A DNA stretch of 28,654 bases, taken from IMG/VR virus record IMGVR_UViG_3300036715_001023, positions 1 to 28,654 of that record. One strand, written 5' to 3'. Shown piece by piece: positions 16,450 to 25,182 of the stretch. Each line of letters opens with the position of its first letter. The first letter of the stretch is position 1. This stretch comes from a virus. Under the pieces are notes generated by a model that was not told the origin of the DNA, did no database searches, and was given only the letters and a program-made list of their open reading frames with translations. Both the position numbers and the translations under genes were made by a program.

Positions 16450-19400
16450 ATGAGTAGACAGAATGATATTATGTCTAGTGCTAAAATAAAATTTAATGAT
16501 ATGATTCATAATACTAATATTGATTTTTTAGCCATGCAAAAGCACTTAAATGAGTATGTAATAGCTAAGGATGATGATACTAAATCTAATATTTGTTCTA
16601 CACATCCTAATTATAAACGTAAATTTTATGTTCCAGATTCAGAAATACCTATCTTTATGAAAAATTTAAATTCATGTTATAAATCTGGTTGTATTCTACA
16701 TTTTGTAGAATTACAACAATCATCAGATGATTTTAGTAATGGATCTGGAATTATGTATGATTTTGATATTTTTACTAATGAGTATGGAGATATATACTCA
16801 GAATCTGATTCATCTATATTTACTATAAATATTGCTGATATTATTATAGAAATATTATCTATAATAATTAATGTATTAGATATAGATAAAGATGATGAAG
16901 AAAAGCATTATTGTGGATTTATTAAAAAACCATTACCTATCTATAATGAATCAAAAAAAATGTATAAACATGGATTTCATTTATTATTTCCAAGTATAAA
17001 AATTTCTAAACCAATAAAAAAATTTATATTTAAATTAATTCTTGAATCAAGAGAACTTAATGATATATTTAATAAGGTTGGATTATCATTAAATGATATA
17101 TTGGATACTGGATCTGTATCTGTACCTGTATATTTTATAGGTAATTGTAAAAATGAATCTATTCCATATGAATTAACTAATATATTTAGTATGGTTGTAA
17201 AAAATGGAAATAAAATTAAAACTCCATCTATATTAGAAAAGGAATGTTTTGATAATGTTGTTTATGAATTTTCATTAAATTATGAATTTGAATCTGGGGT
17301 AATTAAAAAATTAATATATCAACCAAAGAAAGAATTTGTATCTGATATCCAATTTTATTCTACTAATAATACTCAATGTGATACTGAATTAGATAATATT
17401 AAAAATGATATTATGTTAAGGTCTATTTATAATAGTGAAATTAAATATATTAAATCATTATTAGGATTATTATCTATTGAAAGATTAACTGATAGAAATA
17501 CTTGGAGGGATGTAATATTTGCATTAGCCTCTGGTGGTGAAGATATGAGATCATTAGCATCATGGGTAAGTAAAAGAGTACCTCAATGTTATGATTCTAA
17601 TTCACTTGAAACATTATGGTGTGATGCTAGAAGATATAATGGTACTTCATTTACATTAAAATCTATAAGATATTGGGCGAATATTGATTCCCCTAAATTA
17701 TATAAAATGTTTACTATTGATTCTGTATATTTATTAATGTATAATGATATAAAAAATAAACTTTCATATGGAAAATTACAACATACTCAATTTGCTAGAT
17801 ATATACATTTCATGTTTAAAAATAAATATATAACTGAAAATACATCTAAAACAACTAATTGGTATGAATTTGTAACTGATGTTGATAATGATGTTCAACC
17901 TGGACAATTATATAAATGGAGAAATTTAAATGATACTCCAGATAGTATAATATTATATCTCGGTAGCGATATAATAGAAATATGTCTGCGGTTATTAAAT
18001 ACTATTGATTTAAAATTAGAGTCTGAGGAGGATATTGATAAAAAGAAAATTATAGAAACATTACGTAAAAAATTTGTAATATCTGCTGAACATATATCTA
18101 CATATGCATTTAAACAAGGTATTATTAAGGAATCTGAATCTATGTTTAGAATGAATAGTTTTCAAAAGAAATTAGATACTGAACCTAATATAATGGGTGT
18201 AGGAAATGGTATATTAGAATTTAATGGAGGTAAGGTTAAATTAATAGATCATTTTCATTCCTATATCATATCTAGATTTACAGAAACTAATTATATTGAA
18301 TATGATGAAAATAATCAAAATATAAAATTAGTATATACAGTATTAAAATCATTATTTCCTGATGATGAAGGTGATGCATTAGAGTTTTTACTTTATTATT
18401 TATCAACCTCATTAGATGGTCATACTAAAGCCAGTTTATTATTTATATTAACTGGAGTTGGATGTCATAATATCAATAGTCCTATAATGATGTATAATAA
18501 ACAAATTAAATTAGTTCAAGATATTAAAGTTAATGATAAATTAATGGGAGATGATAATACTCCAAGAACTGTTAAACAATTATTTAGAGGAAGAGATCAA
18601 ATGGTTAAAATTATTCCTTATAAAGAAAAAGAATTTATAGTAAATATAAATCATATATTATCATTAAAATTTACAAATAGATTAGGAATTTTTAGATATG
18701 ATATTAAAAATGGTAAATATAGATATATTATTACATGGTATGAATATAATAATATATATGAACCAATTAAAAAATCTATAATTTATGATAATAGATATCT
18801 ATGTGAAAAATATTTAAATAATATATTAAAATTTAATACCAATATAATTAAATTTGGTGATATTATTGATATTAAAATAAGTGATTTACTAAAATGGAAT
18901 TCAGAATGGATAAATAATGGATATTTATTATTATATAAATATAATAATGTTTATTATAATGACACTAATTTAGATTTATGTAATTTAGGAATTTGGTCTA
19001 AGGGTACCATGGATCCATTATTTTCAAATATGGATAGTTTTAGAATTAAATTATTAGAAGAAGATAACTTTTATGGATTTGAATTAGATGGTAATCATAG
19101 ATATTTAACTGGAGATTACTTTGTTCATCATAACTCTAATGGAAAATCTTTTCTAATGGAATTTATTATTAAGACATTAGGTGATCAATATATTAGAGCA
19201 TTGCCAATGTCATTTCTAACTGAACAAGGAAGAAGTAAATCTGCCAATGCTGATCCATCATTAATGGAATTAAAATATGCTAGAACAGTTATATTTTCAG
19301 AGAGTGAAGAAAATGAGAAAGCTAATATATCTAAGATTAAAAAGGTAACTGGTCAGGAAACTATATCTAGTAGGGGTCTATTTAAGGATCAGGAAAATTT

Positions 19401-20001
19401 TAAACCTAATTGTAATTATTTAGTAACAACCAATTATACCTTTACTATTGAAAGTCAGGGTTATGCTATTTGGAGAAGAATAATAACATATGCGTTTAAA
19501 ATGATATTTATGAATCCATTAAAGGGAGATTCTAAATATGAAAGAATAGCTGATGAAGAATTAATTAATAGATGTTTAAATGATAAAAAAATTCAAGAAG
19601 CATTTCTATCCATATTAGTTCATTATAGATGTATGTTATATGAAAAATATGATGGAAAAATAACAGCAGTACCAAGACCAACCTTGGATAAGGAAACATT
19701 AGCATATAGAAATAGAGAGGATATCTTTAATAGATTTATTGATTATAAATGTTATATAGATAAGGAAAATATTCAAACCCTAGATGAGATTATATCAATC
19801 TTTAGAGCCTATTATAAATCTGAGAATGGTGAGAATTATAAAGGTATTAATAGTAATATAAAGAGTATATTTAATAATAGTAAATTACATAAATACATGA
19901 GATGTGAAAATGGAATTACAAGAGTCTATGGAATTAGAATTGCTGAAGATGGATATATTCCTGATAAGAATATAAAATTATTAACTAGTCAATCTATATA
20001 A
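16450..20001 (+). CDS. D5-like primase-helicase interrupted by an intein
   Basis: 1183 aa from the ATG at 16450 (the TTG at 16423 is unlikely). Central replication enzyme: primes DNA synthesis and unwinds the genome. N-terminal archaeo-eukaryotic primase domain with D104-x-D106 (MYDFDIF) and KHGFHLLFPS; a PriCT-2-like linker around residues 340-425 (NTWRDVIFALASGG...); D5_N region; then an SF3 helicase/AAA+ ATPase. The Walker A loop is split by an intein (residues 672-895): GVG on the left, SNGKS on the right, giving GVGSNGKS after splicing. Downstream are Walker B TVIFSESEE and sensor-1 LVTTN. Without splicing the ATPase site cannot form. The mature enzyme would be about 959 aa, normal for the family. 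Confidence 0.93.
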   Translation: MSRQNDIMSSAKIKFNDMIHNTNIDFLAMQKHLNEYVIAKDDDTKSNICSTHPNYKRKFYVPDSEIPIFMKNLNSCYKSGCILHFVELQQSSDDFSNGSGIMYDFDIFTNEYGDIYSESDSSIFTINIADIIIEILSIIINVLDIDKDDEEKHYCGFIKKPLPIYNESKKMYKHGFHLLFPSIKISKPIKKFIFKLILESRELNDIFNKVGLSLNDILDTGSVSVPVYFIGNCKNESIPYELTNIFSMVVKNGNKIKTPSILEKECFDNVVYEFSLNYEFESGVIKKLIYQPKKEFVSDIQFYSTNNTQCDTELDNIKNDIMLRSIYNSEIKYIKSLLGLLSIERLTDRNTWRDVIFALASGGEDMRSLASWVSKRVPQCYDSNSLETLWCDARRYNGTSFTLKSIRYWANIDSPKLYKMFTIDSVYLLMYNDIKNKLSYGKLQHTQFARYIHFMFKNKYITENTSKTTNWYEFVTDVDNDVQPGQLYKWRNLNDTPDSIILYLGSDIIEICLRLLNTIDLKLESEEDIDKKKIIETLRKKFVISAEHISTYAFKQGIIKESESMFRMNSFQKKLDTEPNIMGVGNGILEFNGGKVKLIDHFHSYIISRFTETNYIEYDENNQNIKLVYTVLKSLFPDDEGDALEFLLYYLSTSLDGHTKASLLFILTGVGCHNINSPIMMYNKQIKLVQDIKVNDKLMGDDNTPRTVKQLFRGRDQMVKIIPYKEKEFIVNINHILSLKFTNRLGIFRYDIKNGKYRYIITWYEYNNIYEPIKKSIIYDNRYLCEKYLNNILKFNTNIIKFGDIIDIKISDLLKWNSEWINNGYLLLYKYNNVYYNDTNLDLCNLGIWSKGTMDPLFSNMDSFRIKLLEEDNFYGFELDGNHRYLTGDYFVHHNSNGKSFLMEFIIKTLGDQYIRALPMSFLTEQGRSKSANADPSLMELKYARTVIFSESEENEKANISKIKKVTGQETISSRGLFKDQENFKPNCNYLVTTNYTFTIESQGYAIWRRIITYAFKMIFMNPLKGDSKYERIADEELINRCLNDKKIQEAFLSILVHYRCMLYEKYDGKITAVPRPTLDKETLAYRNREDIFNRFIDYKCYIDKENIQTLDEIISIFRAYYKSENGENYKGINSNIKSIFNNSKLHKYMRCENGITRVYGIRIAEDGYIPDKNIKLLTSQSI
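18463..19134 (+). mobile_element. Intein in the Walker A loop of D5 helicase
   Basis: 224 residues, starting with Cys (C672, codon at 18463) and ending HHN (N895, codon 19132-19134) followed by Ser as the +1 residue. Block A-like start CHNINSPIMMYN, then KVNDKLMGDDNTPRTV, block B-like VNINHILSLK (with the conserved His), and C-terminal block F/G FYGFELDGNHRYLTGDYFVHHN. These are the residues required for splicing. No LAGLIDADG or HNH endonuclease motif is visible, so it is a mini-intein or one with a decayed insert (about residues 730-850 of the protein). The insertion point, the phosphate-binding loop, is a favourite intein site. Confidence 0.9.
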
Positions 20002-20037
20002 AAAAATAAATATATATTTAATTACATCCAATTATAT

Positions 20038-20469
20038 TTAATTTATATTAAATATATTATTATTTTTTAAAATTTCAGTATTAGCAATTATTATAATAGA
20101 TATTAAATCAACTGATTTGTTTAATATATTAGAAATTATATGAATTCTATCTATCATATTAAATTTATTTAGATTAATATTATTAATATATTCCAATGTT
20201 TTATATAATATATTAATATCTATTTCATTTTTTGGATTATTAATATTTTTAATTAAATTATTTTCTAATATTTCTTTTTTATATATTTTATTAGGATTAA
20301 TATCTAATAATAAATATTTTAAAAATATATCAATTTGAATTAATTCATCTTTATTAATATCTAAATTATATTTTTCATTTAATATTTTACTTAAACACCA
20401 ATTCATATGAATATCCAATCCTTTATTACTTTTTAAGGATATTTTACAATATTTACAAATAATAGTCAT
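20038..20469 (-). CDS. Small zinc-finger protein
   Basis: 143 aa. The N-terminus holds one C2HC-type finger: C5-x2-C8-x12-H21-x3-C25, with the hydrophobic and basic spacing typical of C2H2 fingers. The remaining 115 residues are Asn/Ile-rich helices without motif. Such small proteins in large DNA viruses are often presumed DNA- or protein-binding regulators; here that is inference. It starts with ATG 33 bases after an early octamer on the minus strand. Confidence 0.65.
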   Translation of the reverse strand: MTIICKYCKISLKSNKGLDIHMNWCLSKILNEKYNLDINKDELIQIDIFLKYLLLDINPNKIYKKEILENNLIKNINNPKNEIDINILYKTLEYINNINLNKFNMIDRIHIISNILNKSVDLISIIIIANTEILKNNNIFNIN

Positions 20470-20501
20470 TATACTATATTAATTATAATTCTATATATTT
20501 G

Positions 20502-20509
20502 TCAATTTT
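20502..20509 (-). promoter_or_regulatory. AAAATTGA early promoter element of zinc-finger gene
   Basis: TCAATTTT on the plus strand, 33 bases before the minus-strand start codon at 20469. Confidence 0.68.
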
Positions 20510-20573
20510 AATAATTTTAATATTAATAAATAACTATATATATTAGGGTTTAATGAACGGAATAAACTGCTGA

Positions 20574-20648
20574 ATTAAAATAGAAGAATTAGTAATAATT
20601 AAATATCATCCAGATACAGATTTTATAAAAGAATATATAAAATTTTAG
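20574..20648 (+). pseudogene. Possible short coding relic
   Basis: In the 255-base spacer 20470-20724, one frame reads IKIEELVIIKYHPDTDFIKE and a few more residues without a start codon, then TAG. It has a protein-like composition with Pro, Asp and His, unlike the A/T spacers elsewhere, and could be the tail of a decayed gene. Too short to be sure. Confidence 0.2.
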
Positions 20649-20692
20649 TAAAACTGTATTGTTTTTTTAGACCGTTATTTGTATAAATTCAC

Positions 20693-20700
20693 GAAATTGA
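20693..20700 (+). promoter_or_regulatory. Early-like promoter element (one mismatch)
   Basis: GAAATTGA, one base off the octamer, 25 bases before the ATG at 20725. Confidence 0.45.
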
Positions 20701-20724
20701 TACTATTTTAATATAGATATAATA

Positions 20725-21474
20725 ATGAGTGGTGCTGTAATTGCTAATTGGAATATCGTATTTAATTTGAAAGAATTAACTAATATCCCATTTATGTACG
20801 GCTGGAGAAAGCAGAGTGTGCAGAAGTTGGATAAAAACGAAACATTTAATGTAAAGAAGTCTGAGATTTCTCTATATGAAAGTGATGAAGATATTCAAAA
20901 AAAAATGGAAATGGACGAATATTATCTACAACAGGAGATATTTCAGTTTATGAAATACCATGATCCTGAAAATATTGTATTGGTCGTAATAGATAATTCT
21001 TATCTAAGTGGAAGTTATTCTATGAAGAAGAGAATATTGGATAGATTGTCTGATAAGAGTAAAAAATACATTATTCTTAATAGTTTTGTTCAAGAGAATG
21101 AAATTATATATAAACTCCTTAATAAGGAAAGGTTTATTAATAAGAGTAAGAATTGTGATATTCGATTTGATACATTGGAAAGATATCTTAAATATGTTAA
21201 TTCTAAGGATACTAATTCTATTAAGAAGTTAAATGTATCATTTGATTTGGCGCATAAGATATTAACAGATTTGGAAGTAAATCATGCGAAGAAAAATTCA
21301 AATTCTCTTAGAGGTTTGGACAGAATACGTAATGAGATAAATGATGATTTTCATATAGAACTCCTAAATCATTTTAAAAGTAATTATTTCACATGTGCTG
21401 AAATGATATTATTTACAAGTGATCGAGGTATGATGGGGAAGTGTGGTAGCGATATTAAGATAATACGTAAGTAA
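20725..21474 (+). CDS. Hypothetical protein, possibly PIN-like nuclease; atypical composition
   Basis: 249 aa. VLVVIDNSYL near residue 91-100 and LFTSDRGMMG near residue 232-241 recall the first and last acidic motifs of PIN-domain ribonucleases (a strand ending in Asp, and T-x-D-R/x-G), with Glu residues in between (EIIYKLL). The order fits, but the length between motifs is long and there is no strong match, so the nuclease call is weak. Codon use differs from neighbours: more TTG leucine, GTG/GTC valine, and G/C at third positions. That suggests more recent acquisition or different selection. It starts with a good ATG after an early-like motif. Confidence 0.5.
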   Translation: MSGAVIANWNIVFNLKELTNIPFMYGWRKQSVQKLDKNETFNVKKSEISLYESDEDIQKKMEMDEYYLQQEIFQFMKYHDPENIVLVVIDNSYLSGSYSMKKRILDRLSDKSKKYIILNSFVQENEIIYKLLNKERFINKSKNCDIRFDTLERYLKYVNSKDTNSIKKLNVSFDLAHKILTDLEVNHAKKNSNSLRGLDRIRNEINDDFHIELLNHFKSNYFTCAEMILFTSDRGMMGKCGSDIKIIRK

Positions 21475-21493
21475 TATTTTTTTTTAAAAAATA
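21475..21493 (+). terminator. T/A hairpin after the PIN-like gene
   Basis: TATTTTTT and AAAAAATA pair across a 3-base loop immediately after the stop codon. A short repeat of ATAACATTAATAAT follows twice before the next gene. Confidence 0.4.
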
Positions 21494-21537
21494 GAAGTAT
21501 TATATTAAATAACATTAATAATAATATAACATTAATA

Positions 21538-22635
21538 ATGTCAGATTCAACTACTATCCATGTAAAAAATAATACTATCCCAAAGATATGTGATACGGAT
21601 TATCAATTATTTATAAATATGCTAACTATTATCTATGGTACTTCAGGGTCTGGTAAATCATCTATATTAATATATTTATTAAATATCCTTAAAGATAAAA
21701 TTCCTATAGGAATAGTATGTAATCCAACTCATAAGGTAAATAAGGCTTATAATAATTTTCCAGAACAGTGTATATATGAGGATGTATCTAAGGAACTATT
21801 AATTAAAATATTTGAACGTCAGACACAAGCATTATCAATGTATAATTTAGTTAGAGATATAAAAATATTAACTCCATTATTTAATATAATCTCAGATATT
21901 AATGCCAGAGAGAGAATATCTAAACTTAATAATATTTTACATTTAGGAATAAATGAAATTAATAATAAATGTAATAAGGAAGATATAGAAACATCTACAA
22001 ATGATTTAACTGAAAAATATGAACATAAGGTAGTTAAAACTATGAGATATGAAATAAATAAACATATAAAATTATTACAAAATAGCAATCTTTCTGAAAT
22101 GCAAAGAAGTATAATACGTAATTTTAATTTTAACCCAAATCTATTATTAGTAATTGATGATTGTGCAGCTTCTATTAAGGATTGGAAAGATTTAAAAGAA
22201 ACTAAAGAATTATTTTTTAATGGTAGGCATTTTAAGGTAACAACAATATTAACAATGCAGGATGATGCTATTATTCCACCACCATTAAAAAAAAATGCTC
22301 ATATTAGTATTTTTACAAATGAACCTGTTGCTAATACATATATTAAAAGAGATTCATCCGGAATACCGGCATCTATTAAAAAAGATTTTTTAAATATTGC
22401 ATCAATTATATTTAAACCTAATGAACATAATACTAAGAAAAATTATAAAAAATTAGTTAGATTTGGAGATATAGTTCCAACTGATTATAAAACTCAATAT
22501 ATGATAGCCATCCCAAAGAAACGAAAATTTGGTTCGAGTGCATATTGGGAATTATGTAATGCATCTAAAAAGAGCGATTGTGTAGATTCTAGTAATAATA
22601 ATTGTTTTAGTACTATGTTTAATATATCAAATTAA
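21538..22635 (+). CDS. A32-like genome packaging ATPase
   Basis: Motor that drives viral DNA into the capsid, a core gene of Nucleocytoviricota (FtsK/HerA superfamily). Walker A GTSGSGKS at 34-41; Walker B LLLVIDDCAA with D207-D208; then the family hallmark FFNGRHFKVTTILTMQD with the sensor glutamine (Q following the last strand). At 365 aa it is slightly longer than the usual 250-320 aa, with a helical insert between residues 110 and 190. No early octamer, consistent with late expression. Its stop codon overlaps that of the next gene by three bases. Confidence 0.85.
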   Translation: MSDSTTIHVKNNTIPKICDTDYQLFINMLTIIYGTSGSGKSSILIYLLNILKDKIPIGIVCNPTHKVNKAYNNFPEQCIYEDVSKELLIKIFERQTQALSMYNLVRDIKILTPLFNIISDINARERISKLNNILHLGINEINNKCNKEDIETSTNDLTEKYEHKVVKTMRYEINKHIKLLQNSNLSEMQRSIIRNFNFNPNLLLVIDDCAASIKDWKDLKETKELFFNGRHFKVTTILTMQDDAIIPPPLKKNAHISIFTNEPVANTYIKRDSSGIPASIKKDFLNIASIIFKPNEHNTKKNYKKLVRFGDIVPTDYKTQYMIAIPKKRKFGSSAYWELCNASKKSDCVDSSNNNCFSTMFNISN

Positions 22636-23534
22636 CTATATAATTTTAATTTTTTACCTTGTTTATATAATTCTAATCGAGTAAATTCATCCATACCAAA
22701 TTCCTTATTACTTAATTTAGATAATTGATCATGGCTAATTTTTTTCTTAGTATCATTTCTATATTTATCAATAATAATACCCTTACTATTAATAAATATA
22801 TTATTATTAATTAAATCATCAGCAATTTTAGGTAGATGAATATCTAAAATATTTTCATATTGATCATCATCATCCTTAGATGGAACATTAAAAACTTGAG
22901 ATTCTTTTTCTAAACCCTCCTTAGAAAAAGAATAAGTAAGATTCTCACCAATAGATGTATCTTGTAATTTAATATTATTAGAAATATTTTGTTTGTTATC
23001 ATTTTTCATATTTAAAACTCTAGACATAAATATTTTATCTACACATTTAAAATGATTAGCTAATGTTTTATATCCGTTATCATCATTTATATTAAATGAT
23101 GGTGATATATCATTAGTCTTTTTATCCAAATATTTATCATTTATATTTGGATATATTTTAGACTCCATTTCAGGTTTAGGTAATCCTGAAATGGTATACC
23201 CCTTATATCTATTTATAAATCTATCCCATCCTAAAAATATTTTATCAGTTAATTCAAAATATTTTAAAATATCATCATAATCAGTCCATAAAATCATTTG
23301 TTCATAATATTTTAATTCAATTATATCAAGTAAAAATTTTTTTTTATTACATAAATATTTATTTCTATTAAATTTATAAATAATAAATGCCTTAGTATTT
23401 TCTTTACTAGGAATGGATTTATTCAATTCATATACAAACTGTTTAATAGTATCATCATTAATTTTTTTATTAACAACCAAATCACAATTCAATAAATTTT
23501 CATATGATTTTAATAATTGTTTCGGTAAACTCAT
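22632..23534 (-). CDS. Hypothetical protein
   Basis: 300 aa, not recognised. The N-terminal 110 residues look like a compact helical domain (LLKSYENLLNCDL..., FIIYKFNRNKYLCNKKKFLLDIIELKYYEQ); the middle (115-220) is polar and likely disordered, with an acidic stretch DDDDQ; the C-terminal 60 residues are basic and helical. No membrane segment or catalytic motif. It converges with the packaging ATPase with a short stop-codon overlap and has no minus-strand early octamer. Confidence 0.6.
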   Translation of the reverse strand: MSLPKQLLKSYENLLNCDLVVNKKINDDTIKQFVYELNKSIPSKENTKAFIIYKFNRNKYLCNKKKFLLDIIELKYYEQMILWTDYDDILKYFELTDKIFLGWDRFINRYKGYTISGLPKPEMESKIYPNINDKYLDKKTNDISPSFNINDDNGYKTLANHFKCVDKIFMSRVLNMKNDNKQNISNNIKLQDTSIGENLTYSFSKEGLEKESQVFNVPSKDDDDQYENILDIHLPKIADDLINNNIFINSKGIIIDKYRNDTKKKISHDQLSKLSNKEFGMDEFTRLELYKQGKKLKLYS

Positions 23535-23539
23535 TTATT

Positions 23540-23547
23540 AAAATTGA
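23540..23547 (+). promoter_or_regulatory. AAAATTGA element in divergent spacer
   Basis: Exact octamer on the plus strand, 103 bases before the CCCH gene start with no ATG between. The distance is larger than elsewhere, so it may be the promoter with a longer leader, or a chance match. Confidence 0.35.
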
Positions 23548-23649
23548 TAAATATATACTCTATTATATACTATAAGATATATATATCTTAAAATAGAACT
23601 CAGAATATTATTTTAAGATATATTTTAATTAGTAATATAATCTATAATT

Positions 23650-24255
23650 ATGAATATTAAATCTGTTGATAATATATTGCAAGATCATATGATTGGAATG
23701 ATTATATCAATCATGGAGTGGTATAATATTACTCCTGAAATGATTAAGGATAACTATAACTATAATTTATATAATAATAATGAAGATATTGATAATAATG
23801 AAGATATTGATAATGAAGATACTGAAAATGATACTGAAGATAGTAAAAATATAGAAGATATATTAGATTTAATTGAAATGATTGATACTAATCATAATCC
23901 TAAAACATGTATTCCTCTGGATATTATGTCTGGTGATATTGATAATGATGATAATACTATTAATGATAATGATGAGATTAAATCTAATACTCCATTATGG
24001 ATATTATCTAGATCTGAATTTAGAGATTCCATTAATAGCGGAATTAAAATATGTCCAAGATATACTTTATGTAAGGACAAAAAATGTAAATGTTTTCATA
24101 TAGCCCGTGAAAATATATGTGATCATAGTTTGAATAATAATAATTATTGTAATGATATTAAATGTAATAAATTAATTATTAAAAAATGTAAAAAGGGAAA
24201 TAAATGTAAAGACTCAAAAAATTGTTCATATAGACATCCAGAAATAAATAAATAA
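23650..24255 (+). CDS. CCCH zinc-finger protein with acidic repeats
   Basis: 201 aa. Residues 42-70 are acidic with repeated NNEDID/NEDTEN units (18-base DNA repeat). The C-terminus has two CCCH fingers: C135-x5-C141-x4-C146-x3-H150 and C180-x5-C186-x5-C192-x3-H196, with an extra Cys/His-rich segment between (C157, H159, C167, C172) that may form a third, irregular finger. CCCH fingers usually bind single-stranded RNA, so a role in mRNA stability or translation is plausible. The C-terminal finger has the consensus spacing of the tristetraprolin type. Start ATG is clear. Confidence 0.75.
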   Translation: MNIKSVDNILQDHMIGMIISIMEWYNITPEMIKDNYNYNLYNNNEDIDNNEDIDNEDTENDTEDSKNIEDILDLIEMIDTNHNPKTCIPLDIMSGDIDNDDNTINDNDEIKSNTPLWILSRSEFRDSINSGIKICPRYTLCKDKKCKCFHIARENICDHSLNNNNYCNDIKCNKLIIKKCKKGNKCKDSKNCSYRHPEINK

Positions 24256-24275
24256 ATAAAAAAAATATATTTCTA

Positions 24276-24719
24276 TTAGATATTTTTATTTTTTAATTCA
24301 TCTGAAGTCCATTCTTTTTTATGTCCCCCGTCATAAGCTCTAACGTAAGATTTTGAAATTAATAAATCATTTATACATTCATTATTTAATGTATAAATAT
24401 ATCCCAAAATTCTTCCATATTTATCAAATTTGCCCATATTAACATTAATTATTTTATTTAATATAATTGATTCTAAATAAGCTTTACCTTCCTTACACCA
24501 ATTAGATTCTTCTATATTACTACTTTTTAATTCTGGAGAGTCTATACCAGAAAGGCGAATATTAGATTTATAATATTCATTATTATATTTATATATTATT
24601 GTTATAGTATCAGTATCATGAACATTTATACATTTAGCAAGTGTTTTAAAATTATTAAAATCAAATTTTTTTACTTTTTTAATATCAATATTTTCTAACT
24701 CTCTAATATTGTCATTCAT
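24276..24719 (-). CDS. Staphylococcal-nuclease-like (thermonuclease) protein
   Basis: 147 aa, single SNase domain. DTDTI (D35, D37) is the metal-binding start; RLSGIDSPE holds R55, D60 and E63, and KYGR holds R103. Relative spacing R55-E63 equals that of R35-E43 in staphylococcal nuclease, and D60 matches D40. All catalytic residues are therefore kept, so the enzyme is probably active on DNA/RNA with calcium. No signal peptide is present, so it acts inside the infected cell or virion. Possible roles are host-DNA degradation or nucleotide recycling. Confidence 0.9.
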   Translation of the reverse strand: MNDNIRELENIDIKKVKKFDFNNFKTLAKCINVHDTDTITIIYKYNNEYYKSNIRLSGIDSPELKSSNIEESNWCKEGKAYLESIILNKIINVNMGKFDKYGRILGYIYTLNNECINDLLISKSYVRAYDGGHKKEWTSDELKNKNI

Positions 24720-24765
24720 TATATAATAATATATTATATATTATCTATTATTTTTAATAGATTAA

Positions 24766-25059
24766 TTATTTTTTAGTAGTAGGCTTTTTCTTAGCAACAG
24801 GTTTTTTAGTAGCAGGTTTTTTAGATGCTGTTGGCTTTTTAGTAGCAGGTTTTTTAGATGCTGTAGGTTTTTTAGATGCTGCTGGCTTTTTAGATGCTGC
24901 TGGCTTTTTAGATGCTGTTGTTTTTTTAACAGTTGTAGTTGTTTTTTTAACTATTTTCTTTTTAGCTCCTCCTGCTGGTGATGGTGATGGTGATGCTGTT
25001 GATTTACATAATAGAGGTGATGCTGTAGAATATGGTGTTAGTAATTTTTTTCCAGACAT
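24766..25059 (-). CDS. Lys/Ala/Pro-rich histone-H1-like basic protein
   Basis: 97 aa. After a 30-residue Ser/Pro/Ala start, the protein is a run of repeats (TASKKPAA/TKKPTASKKPAT), about one-third lysine with Ala, Pro and Thr and almost no acidic residues. This resembles the C-terminal tail of histone H1 and small basic proteins that neutralise and condense DNA. The DNA repeats are TTTTTAGATGCTG units. The G/C-richer composition simply follows the Ala/Pro codons. Likely role: DNA condensation in the virion or regulation of packing; inference. It may also be expressed as an abundant virion protein. Confidence 0.7.
   Translation of the reverse strand: MSGKKLLTPYSTASPLLCKSTASPSPSPAGGAKKKIVKKTTTTVKKTTASKKPAASKKPAASKKPTASKKPATKKPTASKKPATKKPVAKKKPTTKK
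24776..24916 (-). repeat. Short in-frame tandem repeats in the basic protein gene
   Basis: Units of about 18-30 bases containing TTTTTTAGATGCTG and GTAGCAGG recur roughly six times, encoding ASKKP and ATKKP. Low-complexity but in frame. Confidence 0.75.
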
Positions 25060-25127
25060 AATTGATTATTATAAGGATATTATATATTCTAAAATATATA
25101 AATTTATTTAAAATAATATAAAAACAT

Positions 25128-25135
25128 AAAATTGA
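25128..25135 (+). promoter_or_regulatory. AAAATTGA early promoter element
   Basis: Exact octamer 48 bases before the pseudokinase start; a second partial match (TTATTGATAA) follows 13 bases later. Confidence 0.6.
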
Positions 25136-25182
25136 TAAAATTATTGATAATATAATACTTAATACACAGATAAACATACAAT

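Noticed and set aside
18463-19134. Intron rather than intein in the D5 gene
   Set aside because: The insert is fully open in frame with intein residues at both ends (Cys, His-His-Asn, Ser) and a block-B histidine, so protein splicing explains it.
23882-24103. Plus- and minus-strand frames inside the CCCH gene
   Set aside because: Both are shadows of the acidic repeat and zinc-finger coding region; their products show no motif.
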